64,000 nucleotides of DNA from Pseudactinotalea sp. HY158. GTDB taxonomy: Bacteria; Actinomycetota; Actinomycetes; Actinomycetales; Beutenbergiaceae. The notes under the pieces were generated by a model. It was not told the origin of the DNA, did no database searches, and saw only the letters and a list, made by a program, of their open reading frames with translations. Position 1 is the stretch's first letter. Each line of letters opens with the position of its first letter. Below, piece after piece: positions 17,787 through 27,340 of the stretch. The position numbers were made by a program, and so were the translations under genes. Location: assembly GCF_009660225.1 (NCBI RefSeq), contig NZ_CP045920.1:806001-870000 (forward strand), given 5' to 3'.

Positions 17787-19162
17787 GCGCGCTGGCCGAG
17801 GGGGTCGCTGAGTTGGCCGCGGCCGAGGCCCGTCGGCTGGTACTTGCCACGGCCGAGCTCGCCGAGCACGGCGAGGCGAGTGTCTTGGAAGCGATCGAGC
17901 GCGCGGCTCAGCAATCGGCCGCGACGATCGGGCTGGCCGCCGTGGCCGGGATCATGGACTGGGCCGGCCAACACAGCCCGGCCCGCATGTCCTGCCCCGA
18001 CGGTGAGCACGCCGCGCGGCTGGTGGCCCGGCGTACCAAGACGATCCGCACCCTGCTCGGGAGCGTGGAGATCACCCGCGGCTACTACCACTGCGGCGCG
18101 TGTCGAGCCGGATTCGCGCCGCTGGATACCCGCCTGGGAGTCCAGGGAACCGGCCTGTCACCGGGACTGGCGCGGGCGTGCGCACTGGCCGGGTCCGAGA
18201 TGCCCTACGCCAAGGGCTTCGAGCTCATCACCGCCGTCACCGGCCTCGACCTGGCCTCCACCTCGACCCTGGCGCGCACGACCCGCGCCCAGGGCGCCCG
18301 GGCCCGAGAAGTCATCGACGCCGAGCAGAACGCCGCCATGACCTCACCCCGCCCGATCCCCGCCGCCGTAGATGAGGCGGGAATGGGGCTGTGCTACATC
18401 GTCATGGACGGAACCGGGGCCCCCATGCTGCCCCGCGAGACCACTGGCCGCCACGGGAAGACCCCCGGCACCAGAGCCGGGACCAGGGAAGTGAAGATCG
18501 GCTGCTTCTTCACCCAATCCGGGTGTGACCCACTCACCGGCGACCCCGTCCAGGACCCCGGCACGGCGAGCTACATCTCCACCTTCGAACCCGCGGCCGG
18601 GTTCGGCGCCCAGGCCAAGGCCGAATACCTGCGCCGAGGATTCGACCAGATCCGCCAACCCGTCGTCCTGGGCGATGGCGCCAAATGGATCTGGAACATC
18701 GCCGACCAGCACTTCACCACCGCCACCCAGATCGTGGACTACTTCCACGCCCGCGAACACCTCGCAGACCTGACCAAGCTCCTGACCCCCGTCTTGACCG
18801 ACCCGACCACCTTCACCCGCGACCTCATCGATCAACTCGACCTGGGCAACACCGCCGCAATCGCCACCGCCGTCGACCAGCTCGACCTCCCCGCCAAGGC
18901 GCCCGACCTGGCCAGACCCGCAGCGACCGAGACCGGCTACTTCACCAGCAATCACCACCGCATGCAATACGCCGACTTCCGCGCAGCCGGCTACTACATC
19001 GGCTCCGGCCCGGTCGAATCCGCCTGCAACACCATCGTCAAACAACGCTCCAAACGAGCCGGCATGCACTGGACCATCGCCGGCCTCGCCCCCGTCCTAG
19101 CCCTACGCACCCTGCACCAGTCCAACCGAGACCAAGAACTCTGGCCCGCAACACAAACCTGA
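17678..19162 (+). CDS. ISKra4-family transposase
   Basis: About 494 residues. Family features: a zinc-like YYHCGACRAGFAPLDTRLG segment, DEAGMGLCYIVMDGTGAPM (first catalytic acidic residue), VVLGDGAKWIWNIADQHF (second), and SGPVESACNTIVKQRSKRAGMHW with the catalytic glutamate. There is no good ATG at the 5' end of the frame. GTG 17678 would allow translational coupling to the preceding ORF; alternatively the product is made by a -1 frameshift. The start is therefore uncertain, but the transposase domain is intact. Confidence 0.88.
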   Translation: MQGAGEATRATWERRPRWLWRGKRGAWDRDGLAESLSALAEGVAELAAAEARRLVLATAELAEHGEASVLEAIERAAQQSAATIGLAAVAGIMDWAGQHSPARMSCPDGEHAARLVARRTKTIRTLLGSVEITRGYYHCGACRAGFAPLDTRLGVQGTGLSPGLARACALAGSEMPYAKGFELITAVTGLDLASTSTLARTTRAQGARAREVIDAEQNAAMTSPRPIPAAVDEAGMGLCYIVMDGTGAPMLPRETTGRHGKTPGTRAGTREVKIGCFFTQSGCDPLTGDPVQDPGTASYISTFEPAAGFGAQAKAEYLRRGFDQIRQPVVLGDGAKWIWNIADQHFTTATQIVDYFHAREHLADLTKLLTPVLTDPTTFTRDLIDQLDLGNTAAIATAVDQLDLPAKAPDLARPAATETGYFTSNHHRMQYADFRAAGYYIGSGPVESACNTIVKQRSKRAGMHWTIAGLAPVLALRTLHQSNRDQELWPATQT

Positions 19163-19265
19163 CGCACACCCTGCGGGCTCCCGATGAGGTGGCGATGTCG
19201 GTGGTCGGTGCTGGAGTGATTCTCATGACAGCGCAGGGCTGTCGAAGGCCAGATTGGAGAACAGC

Positions 19266-19532
19266 ATGGCCACCTACATCACGCACATTCGGATGAGTCC
19301 GCCGAACGCGACCGATCACGAGCACATCGCCCAGGTGCGCTGGGAGCAGCCCGGTGATACGGGCACGTTGACCCGGCAGGACATGGTCAACTTCATCAGG
19401 AAGGGCAACACGGTCTGGGTGCGTGGCAACCCGGATGCGCAGGTCGGCGTCGTTGATGCCACTCCGCCCTACCTGCGCACCTACGCGGACGGCCAGTGGA
19501 ACAACAACTTGCTGAGTCTGCCGCGGTTCTAG
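19266..19532 (+). CDS. DUF3892 domain protein
   Basis: 88 residues: MATYITHIRM, then EHIAQVRWEQPG, WVRGNPDAQVGVV and a C-terminal YLRTYADGQWNNNLLSLPRF. This matches the small DUF3892 family of unknown function, often found on plasmids, phages and integrative elements. GGAGA lies 6 nt before the ATG at 19266, so the upstream in-frame ATG at 19254 is less likely. It converges with ardA, 1 bp apart. Confidence 0.75.
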   Translation: MATYITHIRMSPPNATDHEHIAQVRWEQPGDTGTLTRQDMVNFIRKGNTVWVRGNPDAQVGVVDATPPYLRTYADGQWNNNLLSLPRF

Positions 19533-19533
19533 C

Positions 19534-20142
19534 TCACACATTGGTGGCGAACACCCAGTAGCCGCCGCCGGTGCGCTCGGCGAGATGGATATCGCCGGCG
19601 AGCCAGGCGTCCTGGGCGAAGCCGTCGGCGTCGAAATGGATGTAGCGTGCCAGGTTGGCGCCGACGGCTTGCTCGACGTGCTGGTCGATGTCGGCTTCGT
19701 CGATGACGCTGCGCACCCAGTCGCCCGGTGTGTCGTATTCGCCGAGGAAAGCATCCGTGAAGGCATCGCACATGGCTTCGTCGCCGTCGTGGAGCTGAGC
19801 CCAGCAGGCATAGGCGGGGCCGTGCTCGCGGATGCCGCGGGCCACGCGGGCGACGAGTGCCAAGTCGTCGTGTTCACCGACCTCGAAGCTGCCGAACTCA
19901 TCGGAGTCGAAGATCGCCCACTCTTCGGCATCAGGCAGTTCGCTGCTGGCAAGGACGCGCTGGGCAGCTGCGAGCAGTTCCTCGTCGCTGGTTGCGGCGT
20001 CGACCCAGTCGCCGTGCAGGGTGCCGCTCGTGTAGTCGGCCAGGCTGCCGATCCACACCCGTGGATGCAGTTCAGGCATCTGCTCGCGGCTCGGCTCGTG
20101 CTCTGGGTCGCGCTGCGGTGCTGGTGGTTGGTGTTCGTTCAT
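19534..20142 (-). CDS. ardA: ArdA-like antirestriction protein
   Basis: A 202-residue acidic protein of the ArdA family, DNA mimics that bind type I restriction-modification enzymes and protect incoming mobile DNA. Seen: PRVWIGSLADYTSGTLHGDWVD near residue 30 (in two parts), EEWAIFDSDEFGSF, and a long acidic C-terminal half (VIDEADIDQHVEQAVGAN, then YIHFDADGFAQD). It overlaps the methyltransferase stop-start by 4 bp and is the last gene of the transfer operon, which suits protection on entry into a recipient. Confidence 0.88.
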   Translation of the reverse strand: MNEHQPPAPQRDPEHEPSREQMPELHPRVWIGSLADYTSGTLHGDWVDAATSDEELLAAAQRVLASSELPDAEEWAIFDSDEFGSFEVGEHDDLALVARVARGIREHGPAYACWAQLHDGDEAMCDAFTDAFLGEYDTPGDWVRSVIDEADIDQHVEQAVGANLARYIHFDADGFAQDAWLAGDIHLAERTGGGYWVFATNV

Positions 20143-21212
20143 TCGCCCTCCTTTCGTTTACGTACTGATGACTGCTCGGCCCTCTTACTGCGCTCGGTCG
20201 CGATACGCCTGCGGGCTAGATCGGCGTACTCGGGGTTGAGTTCGATGCCGAGCCAGTCCCGGCCGTGCCGTTCGGCAGCGACGGCGGTGGTCCCGGCGCC
20301 GAGGAACGGGTCAAGCACCAGTCCGGGCTCGGTGCTGCTGTCGCAGTTGCAGCCCACTGTCAGTGCCAGACGCACGGCGGTGGCGCCGAGGCGCCGCACT
20401 GGCCGCGTCCATGGGGCCCGGCAGGTTGTGCAGCGCTGCTCGGGGCAGCCGGCCAGCAGCATGCGCGCGGCGAGTGCTTCGGGATAGGTGGCGAAGTGAG
20501 CACCGCGGTAGCTGCTGGCCGGTAACCGCCAGACATCGCCGGGATTCTTACCGAGTGGGTGCCCAACCAGTCCGGCGTCACGGAGCTGGGTCAGGCCTTG
20601 GTCGCCGTCGGCGTTCGGGCCGCGCCAGGAAGGCCGCCCCGGATCACGGCGCGCTGGTGGCCGCGTCGAGGCGCGCCTTCGAGCCGACCGGCGAGGCTGA
20701 GGACGCGTGCCCCTCTTAGATCTGTGCGGCTGCCGGACGGCGTCGAGATCGAAGTAGTAACGGGGTTGGCGTGCCAGCAGGTAGATGACCTCATAGGTGC
20801 AGGACAGGCGGTCACGGACGCTGCTCGGAATCGGGTTGGTCTTGGCCCAGACGATCTTGTTGCGCACCGTCCAGCCGTCGACGATAAGGGCCAGCAGCAC
20901 TCGCTCAGGTACGGCGACGAGGCTCTTTCTCGGTGCTCCCTCGCGGGCGTGCAGACTGTAGGTGTCGCCCAGGTTGAGCCACAAGGTGCCCGTCGGAGTC
21001 AGCAGTCGCGCTGCCTCGCTACAGAGCCCCACCAGGTCGGTGACGTAGGCGCCGACGGAGTCCTCGAGCCCGAGTTGCCCGGCGTGGCCGTAGTCCCGCA
21101 GCCGGAAGTACGGCGGGCTGGTGATGACGCAGTCGACACTGCCTTCCGGCAGCTGCGTCAGCCTCTCCCGAGCGTCACCGACCAGTACCTGGTTGCGTGG
21201 TAGCCGGCTCAT
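20139..21212 (-). CDS. DNA methyltransferase (N6-A/N4-C, TSPPY type)
   Basis: A 357-residue site-specific amino-methyltransferase. The catalytic motif is TSPPYF near residue 33 with the target-side region following, and the S-adenosylmethionine motif DPFLGAGTTAVAAE is near the C-terminus, giving the beta-class order. NKIVWAKTNPIPSS and GKNPGDVWRLP are typical of this family. A basic, low-complexity insert (about residues 165-200) lies between. A zinc-type cluster CPEQRCTTCRAPW precedes the SAM motif. No restriction endonuclease is encoded nearby, so it is a solitary enzyme, probably protective. Overlaps of 4 bp on both sides place it in the transfer operon. Confidence 0.88.
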   Translation of the reverse strand: MSRLPRNQVLVGDARERLTQLPEGSVDCVITSPPYFRLRDYGHAGQLGLEDSVGAYVTDLVGLCSEAARLLTPTGTLWLNLGDTYSLHAREGAPRKSLVAVPERVLLALIVDGWTVRNKIVWAKTNPIPSSVRDRLSCTYEVIYLLARQPRYYFDLDAVRQPHRSKRGTRPQPRRSARRRASTRPPARRDPGRPSWRGPNADGDQGLTQLRDAGLVGHPLGKNPGDVWRLPASSYRGAHFATYPEALAARMLLAGCPEQRCTTCRAPWTRPVRRLGATAVRLALTVGCNCDSSTEPGLVLDPFLGAGTTAVAAERHGRDWLGIELNPEYADLARRRIATERSKRAEQSSVRKRKEGE

Positions 21213-22255
21213 GAGCGGCCTCCATTCGCCGCGTCGGCTGTGGGGTAGCCGAGCCCGGCTGGTAGGTCCTCAGCTGTCGCGATGACGAACTTGATGCTGT
21301 TCAGGCGGGCAGCTCGGGCCAGTCGTCGCCGCAGTTCGCCAGCTCGCGTCGCCGCTCGCTCGGACGTCGGTCCGATCATCAGCCAGAGCACTGCCGGAAA
21401 GGTACCGAGCCGTTGTTGCTCGATGCCGCTGGCCTGGTAGTCGGCATAGATCTGGCACTTCCTGAGCAGTGTCGGGATGGACTCGGTGCCGCAGTCGACT
21501 TCGATGAACCAGTGATCGACGTAGTCCCCCTCAACGTCACGGCCGCCGAGCGCGATTGCCAGATCTGGTCGTAGCAGCCGGGCCGCACCGCCGATGCCGG
21601 TAAAGCGCCTGGTTGCCTCATGCTCGACCGCGACGCTGGCGCTCAGGTCGTGCGCCTTGGCGAGATGTAGGAGGTCGAGGTGGGTGTCGGCCAGTGCCAG
21701 GGTGTGACGCAAGTGATGTAGCGACGGCACGCGAGGCCGGTAGCGGTCACCATCGTCGCGGACCAGCCGTGCGCCGGCTGGAGCCAGTTGCCAGGTAGCC
21801 GGAGCCGACCCGGCCAGCACGCCGCCTTGGCGCCGAGGTAGCGCTTGGATGAGCCGGTCATGGGCCATGCGTTCGAGGACGCGTCGGGTTGAGCGAGCTG
21901 CCGAGGCGGCTGAGGCGTGCCCGGTGAAGGCGAAGCGCTCGATCTGCTTGGTGCTCAGAAAGCCGTGCTGTCGTAGCCGCTCCAAGATGAACCGGTCTCG
22001 CTCCACGAGCATCGCACCGAGCTGTTTCAGGCGGCTGGCACGAACCACTCGCGGAGCCGCCGTGGAGCGTGTCGATGGACGTTTGCCAGGGGCCGGCCCC
22101 GCTGCGGGATGGGGGAATGACCCCGAGGGGTCTGTCGGCCCCCATTCACGCCCTAGGGCGGCGCTGACCTGTGCCAACGTGTCAGGGATCCGCCCCGCGA
22201 GTGGTAGGCCGACCGGTAGACCTCCCACCCCAGTTACAGCGTCCGCCGGCTTCAC
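21209..22255 (-). CDS. Replication-relaxation family protein
   Basis: A 348-residue protein of the replication-relaxation family, found on actinobacterial conjugative elements and thought to aid initiation of DNA transfer or replication. Seen: a winged-helix-like N-terminal part (ERDRFILERLRQHGFLSTKQIERFAF), LRHTLALADTHLDL, and a PD-(D/E)xK-like core with PDLAIALGG followed by WFIEVDCGTESIPTLLRKCQIYADY (quoted in parts). It overlaps the coupling ATPase and methyltransferase genes by 4 bp each. A nuclease-like role is inference. Confidence 0.82.
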   Translation of the reverse strand: MKPADAVTGVGGLPVGLPLAGRIPDTLAQVSAALGREWGPTDPSGSFPHPAAGPAPGKRPSTRSTAAPRVVRASRLKQLGAMLVERDRFILERLRQHGFLSTKQIERFAFTGHASAASAARSTRRVLERMAHDRLIQALPRRQGGVLAGSAPATWQLAPAGARLVRDDGDRYRPRVPSLHHLRHTLALADTHLDLLHLAKAHDLSASVAVEHEATRRFTGIGGAARLLRPDLAIALGGRDVEGDYVDHWFIEVDCGTESIPTLLRKCQIYADYQASGIEQQRLGTFPAVLWLMIGPTSERAATRAGELRRRLARAARLNSIKFVIATAEDLPAGLGYPTADAANGGRS

Positions 22256-24200
22256 GATGAACCTCCCGGACGAACCCGGCCCGGCCGCTCCCGCGGAGCA
22301 TCGCCCGCCTCGGCCGGGCTGATACCGCTGAGTTCCAGTAGGTCGCGCTCGACCGCATCGAGACTCGTGCCCCAGCGCGCGGCACTGGCTTCAAGCGCAG
22401 TGTCGAGCCCTCGCCGGGCCACCGGTAGCGGCATCGTCCGCAGCGAGGCCGGGGCCGCCAGTTGACCATTCACGAGACCGTGGAGGTAGGCCTGGTAGGC
22501 CGGTAGGGCGCGGTAGTCCTCGGTCGCGAGTTCACCGCGTGGGAGAGTACGGGCCAGCACCGCGGCATCCTCAGGGCTGAGCCGGAAGGTCACCCGAGAT
22601 TGAGCGTTGGCCACGACCGCCGCGCGCAGGGCCGGTGTGAACTGACCGAGGTGCTGATGCGCCAGTGTGAAGCCGACGCCGAGTCCACGGGCTTGGGCCA
22701 GAGCCTCGCCAAGGTCACCGAGAGCCAAGTAGTCCTGGGCCTCGTCGATGTGGACGAAGACCGGCCGCCGGGCTGTGGCCGGGTCACGGGACCGGCCGAG
22801 GATCTCCTGCCAGACTAGCGCGACGGCCAGGCAGCCGAGCAGCCGCGCGGCCTCACCGCCGAGCGTGCCCTTGGCGAGGTTGACCAACAGGATCTTGCGT
22901 TCAGCGAAGACCTGGCGCAGTCGGAACTTCGGGTGTCGCTGCCCGACAATGGCGCGCAACCCGGGCCGCAGCAGGACCTGACGCAGCTTGTTCATGAGCG
23001 GTGCGATCGCCTGCTGCCGCTCGCCCTCGCTGATTGCCTCGTACCAGGCCCAGAACGAGCCCAGCCCCATCGGATCGGCAGCAGCTACCCGGCCGGTGAC
23101 CGAGCGCTGGAATCCAGGATTGGTCAACAGCAGCGGCACCATCGCCAGCGAAGCGTCACCGCGCCGTGCCAGCGACAACAGACAGGCGTGCAGAATGTCG
23201 TGGGTACGCGGCCCCCACGCATCGGCATACAGGTCGTGGAAGACGCCGAGCAACACATCGGCCATCCGATCGGCGTCAGCCGGGTCATCGAGCGCGTTCA
23301 GACCGACGACGGCCTCGCTACCTGGGTCGAGGATGACGACATCGCGCTGGCGATCCGGTGGTACGCGGGTGGCGATGTCGCCGACCAGGTCACCCTTGGG
23401 ATCGATCACTATCACGCCGTGCCCGGCGGCGATGTCACCGAGCGCCAGATTGGCCAGCAGCGTGCTTTTGCCGACACCGCTCGGCCCGAGCACGTGCAGA
23501 TGTCGCAGCCGATCCTTAGGTGATAGTGCCAGCGGGCGGCCACCATCCTCGGTGGATCGTCCGAGCACCGTGCCGCGGGCGGGGTAGCTCCCGGCGGGCA
23601 GTGGTCGGGGGTGCGGTGAAGGCACGCCCAGCAGTGGCAGCGGTGCTGTCGGCCAGGCCAGTAGCGGTACCAGGTCGCTGACGCTGAGCCACAGTGGCCA
23701 GAACCACGGCGAGGCCGCCCGGGCTACCGAGTGCGTCGACGTAGCGACCAGACCAACCCGGACGCCGGGAGCAGTCAGCCCGCTGAGGGCGGCGCCGATC
23801 GAGCGCACCAACGACTCAGCTGCCGGCAGGTCACCGGCGCTGGCAGATAGTCGTACCGCACAGCCGAATCCGTGTTCACCGAGCTTGCGGGTCACCAGCG
23901 CCCGCTGCTGCACGTCGACATCCCGTACTTGCCGGGGCCGCAGCCGTGGGCCGAGCACCACCTGGATGCTGGTTCGCTCACCGCTGCCAGTGCTCGCTAG
24001 CGCCGCCAGAACCGATCGCGTTGTCGCTGCTAGCGGACATGCCAACCTCCTTGTAGACGGACACGGACTTCCCTGCTGATGGACAGTTGATCTCCCTGTC
24101 TGTGGCCATGGGATCGGGCCGTGTCGGTCCCGGCGAAAGCGGCCCTCCGGGGATGTGCTCGAGGTCTTCAACCACCACGAGTAGTCCACCGGAGGGACGC

Positions 24201-25772
24201 ATGAAGAAGTCTGACAGGGAGATCATGGAAATTCTGGAGGCGTACGACGCCACACAGAGTGCGCACTCGGCCGCGCAACTGGCCGGGGTGGACCCCAAGA
24301 CGGTGCGGCGGTACGTCGCCGCCCGTGATCAGGGCCGTGCGGTCACCGGCGCGGGCCGCCGGCCGCGGATGATCGATGAGCACATGCCCAAGATCGAGGA
24401 GTGGGTCGAGCGCGGCAACGGCAAGGTCCGCGCTGACGTTATCCACGGCCGGCTCGTCGCTGTGGGGTTCACAGGGACCGAGCGGACCACCCGGCGGGCT
24501 GTCGCCGAGGTCAAGGCCGCGTGGCGGGCCGGGCACCGGCGCAGCTATCGGCCGTGGATCACCGAGCCGGGGCTGTGGCTTCAGTTCGACTGGGGCGAGG
24601 GCTCGCGAGTGCCCGGGCCCGATGGGAAGCCGCGACGGACGTGGCTGTTTTGCGCCTGGCTGGCCTGGTCACGTTTCCGGGTGGTCATTCCGGTGTGGGA
24701 CCAGACGCTGCCGACGCTGATCGCGTGCCTGGATGCCACGCTGCGCCGCCTGGGCGGGGTGCCCAGCTACATCTTGACCGACAACGCCAAGACGGTCAGC
24801 GTCGAGCACGTCGCCGGCGTGGCGGTACGCCATCCGCAGATCGTGCAGGTCGCCCGCCACTACGGCAGCCAGGTGCACACGTGCGTGCCCTACGACCCGG
24901 AGTCCAAGGGCGGCACGGAGTCCACGGTCCGGTTGGCCAAGGCTGACATCGTGCCTACCGGCGCGAACCTGCGCGAGCAGTATTCCTCCTTCGCGCAGTT
25001 GGAACAGGCGTGCGAGGAGTTCATGACCAAGGTCAACAACCGCAAGCACCGCGAGTCCGCGCGGTTACCGGCCGAGGCGCTGATCGAGGAGCGGGCTCGG
25101 TTGCACATGCTGCCGGCCGCGCCGCACACGATGGCGCTGGGAGAGACCCGCAGCGTAGGCACCGATCAGACCATACGGTTCGGGTCGGTGCGCTACTCCA
25201 CCCCGCCGGGGCTGGTCGAGGAGGAAGTGTGGGTGCGGGCCGCGGGGGCCGAGTTGATCATCGTCGCCGACCTAGACGCGCTGCCGCTCGTGCCGGACTG
25301 GGCCACCGATCGTCGTGGGCTAGTTGAGGTCGCCCGTCACCGCCTGTCCACGCCGGGCAACCCGCGTATCGACCTGGCGCACTACCCCGACCACCCGCAG
25401 GAGCCCGATGGTGCGCCCCGACCGCCGAAACCACGAGCCCGCAACGCCGCGGAGGAGGAGTTCCTCGCGCTGGGGCGGGGTGCCTACGACTGGCTGATCG
25501 AGGCCTCCGCGGCCGGGGCAGTGCGCATCCGCGCCAAAATGGCCGACGCCGTACAGCTGGCCACCCTCGTCGGCCGCGAGGGCGTGGACGCCGCCCTGGG
25601 CGTGGCCGCGGCCGCCGGCCGCTTCGGCGAGGGCGACCTGGCCGCCATCGTCGACCACCAGGCCGTTGGGGCGACCGCGACCGACCTGGTCGTCGCTGAC
25701 GAAGCCCACTCGGCCCAGCCCGGCACCACTGCCTGGGCGAACTTCACCACCAGCAAGGAGACCACCCGATGA
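24201..25772 (+). CDS. istA: IS21-family transposase IstA
   Basis: A 523-residue transposase. GGAGGG precedes ATG 24201. Seen: an N-terminal helix-turn-helix (AAQLAGVDPKTVRRYVAAR), a second DNA-binding region, and the DDE core with LQFDWGEG, LTDNAKTVS and a later catalytic glutamate in the DPESKGGTES region. A C-terminal Mu-type beta domain begins around FGSVRYSTPPGL. Its stop overlaps istB by 4 bp. Confidence 0.95.
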   Translation: MKKSDREIMEILEAYDATQSAHSAAQLAGVDPKTVRRYVAARDQGRAVTGAGRRPRMIDEHMPKIEEWVERGNGKVRADVIHGRLVAVGFTGTERTTRRAVAEVKAAWRAGHRRSYRPWITEPGLWLQFDWGEGSRVPGPDGKPRRTWLFCAWLAWSRFRVVIPVWDQTLPTLIACLDATLRRLGGVPSYILTDNAKTVSVEHVAGVAVRHPQIVQVARHYGSQVHTCVPYDPESKGGTESTVRLAKADIVPTGANLREQYSSFAQLEQACEEFMTKVNNRKHRESARLPAEALIEERARLHMLPAAPHTMALGETRSVGTDQTIRFGSVRYSTPPGLVEEEVWVRAAGAELIIVADLDALPLVPDWATDRRGLVEVARHRLSTPGNPRIDLAHYPDHPQEPDGAPRPPKPRARNAAEEEFLALGRGAYDWLIEASAAGAVRIRAKMADAVQLATLVGREGVDAALGVAAAAGRFGEGDLAAIVDHQAVGATATDLVVADEAHSAQPGTTAWANFTTSKETTR

Positions 25773-26566
25773 GTCCGACCGCCGTGACCACGACGACAAC
25801 GCCGGCAGCGCCACCGCTGCCCAGCGACCTGGAGCAGGCCATGCGACGGATGCGCCTGCCCTACCTGCGCGCCGCCGCCCCCGATGTTCTGGCGACGGCG
25901 AAGTCCCAACGGTGGGATCCCGCCGAGATCCTGCGGGTGCTACTGGCCGAAGAAGTGCGCGGCCGCGACGAGGCCACCAAGACCGCCCGCCGCAAGGCCG
26001 CCGGGCTGCCCGCCGGCAAGACCCTGCACTCCTGGCGCGAGCACGACTCGTCCATCCCGGCCCCGACCCAGTCCGCGCTGGCCACCCTGGAATGGATCCA
26101 CCACCGCGAGAACCTGGCGATCAGCGGCCCCTCGGGCACCGGCAAGACCCACTTCGTCGAGGCCCTGGCGCACAAGGCCATCGACGAAGGAATGCCCGTT
26201 GCCTGGTTCACCCTGGAATCGCTGACCACAGCCATCAGCCGCGCCACCGTCGACGGGTCGATCAGCAAGGTCCTGGCCAAGATCACCCGCGCCGAGCTCG
26301 TCGTCATCGATGACATCGGCATGCTGCCCGCCGGACAGGCCGCCGCCGAGGCCTTCTACCGCCTCGTCGACGCCACCTACGAACGCCGCAGCCTCGCGGT
26401 CACCAGCAACATCCACCCCGCCGGGTTCGACACGATCATGCCCAAGACCCTGGCGACCGCCACCGTCGACCGGCTCCTGCACCACGCCCACGTAATCGTG
26501 ACCGAGGGCACCTCACAACGACTGACCGAAGCGACCAACGGACGCGGGGTGATCCCCTTGACCTGA
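25769..26566 (+). CDS. istB: IS21-family helper ATPase IstB
   Basis: A 265-residue DnaC/DnaA-like AAA+ ATPase that assists IstA. Seen: Walker A GPSGTGKTHFVEAL, Walker B ELVVIDDIGMLP, and the sensor-type LAVTSNIHPAGFD. Length is normal and the frame intact, so this IS may still be active. Confidence 0.95.
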   Translation: MSPTAVTTTTTPAAPPLPSDLEQAMRRMRLPYLRAAAPDVLATAKSQRWDPAEILRVLLAEEVRGRDEATKTARRKAAGLPAGKTLHSWREHDSSIPAPTQSALATLEWIHHRENLAISGPSGTGKTHFVEALAHKAIDEGMPVAWFTLESLTTAISRATVDGSISKVLAKITRAELVVIDDIGMLPAGQAAAEAFYRLVDATYERRSLAVTSNIHPAGFDTIMPKTLATATVDRLLHHAHVIVTEGTSQRLTEATNGRGVIPLT

Positions 26567-27003
26567 CAACCCGGGGAGATCAACTGACCGCAGGCAGGGA
26601 GATGAACTGTCCGTCAGCAGGGAACCCACATGTCCGCCCACAGGGATGTCCCACTGTCCCTTGACAGTCGCCGCCGGATCGGATGATCCAAGTGGCAGCC
26701 AGCGGCTTCCGGGCAGTCGCAGCGAAGCCGCCGTCAGCGGCTCATCCGTATGCGCACCGTCTTCGGTGCTCGTCTGGGCCTCGACGCGCAGTCCGGGCAG
26801 GTGCGTGGCCAATACCCGCCGCGCAGCCGCCATATGCAGCGGCGGGACACCGAGCCGCCACCTGATACTTCCGGCGTCGCCGACTGCCTCCAACACGATA
26901 AGTGGGTGACCCGGCAGTGATGCCAGGCCGATTAGCACCGCCCGGACTTGGTCAGATTCAATCGGTGCCGGTAGCGACAGTCGGCGCCAGGCCATCGACC
27001 GGT

Positions 27004-27285
27004 TCATGACGACTCTCCCGTACCGCCAGTATTCGCCTCACCGGGCTCGGAAGCGCGTTGGCTCCCGTTGGCTTCGGCCTTGGCGTCGGCTTCGGCCTGA
27101 GCCAGCGCCATCGCGATAACGGCGCGGGCGATCTTGTTGACGTCTGGCCGGTCACGCAGTTCACCGCGCACACTCAAGCGGCGCTGACGACTCAGACGAG
27201 CCTTACCACTGGCGCGGCGTCGTTCACGTTGCTCCCACGACTTCTGCGACTGCCGATTATCTCTGGGTCTACTATTTCTGGGCAT
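27004..27285 (-). CDS. Small basic protein, first gene of the transfer operon
   Basis: 93 residues, not recognised. The N-terminal half is strongly basic (MPRNSRPRDNRQSQK, then RERRRASGKARLSRQRR), and the C-terminal half is an alanine/glutamate-rich helix. AGGAGG lies about 10 nt before the ATG, and the stop overlaps the coupling ATPase start by 4 bp. Position and charge suggest a nucleic-acid-binding accessory of transfer, which is inference. Confidence 0.65.
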   Translation of the reverse strand: MPRNSRPRDNRQSQKSWEQRERRRASGKARLSRQRRLSVRGELRDRPDVNKIARAVIAMALAQAEADAKAEANGSQRASEPGEANTGGTGESS

Positions 27286-27340
27286 GACGAATACACCCTC
27301 CTTCCTGGCTCCGGTGAGGAGTTCTAACTACCTGATATGC

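Larger units (their letters stand above)
17257..19171 (+). mobile_element. ISKra4-family insertion sequence
   Basis: About 1915 bp. Terminal repeats read GGGTGTGAGTC on the left and the complement of GGGTGTGCGTC on the right. A 9-bp direct repeat TGCGGGCTC flanks it (17248-17256 and 19172-19180), taken as the target duplication. It contains a DUF6788 ORF and an overlapping transposase ORF. It lies between the RHH gene and the DUF3892 gene, breaking neither. Confidence 0.85.
24028..26666 (+). mobile_element. IS21-family insertion sequence
   Basis: 2639 bp. Long imperfect terminal repeats of about 70 bp begin TGCTAGCGGACA on the left and TGTCAAGGGACA (complement) on the right, with the repeated inner block GGACAGTTGATCTCCCTG typical of IS21 ends. 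A 5-bp target duplication GTCGC flanks it (24023-24027 and 26667-26671). It carries istA and istB and splits the coupling ATPase gene. Confidence 0.94.
22252..27007 (-). pseudogene. TraD/VirD4-like coupling ATPase, interrupted by an IS21-family element
   Basis: The N-terminal part (27007-26667) begins MNRSMAWRRLSLP and ends GSSDPAA; the C-terminal part (24022-22252) continues TTRSVLAALASTG. Excising the IS and one GTCGC copy gives 2112 nt, a continuous 703-residue protein. The C-terminal part has Walker A GPSGVGKSTLLA, VIDPKGDLVGD, Walker B FVHIDEAQDY and the TraG/TraM-like C-terminal region. These ATPases bring the DNA-relaxase complex to the conjugation channel. It is encoded second in the transfer operon, starting with a 4-bp overlap. 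The insertion lies upstream of the motor domain, so a truncated ATPase might still be made, but normal function is unlikely. Confidence 0.9.
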
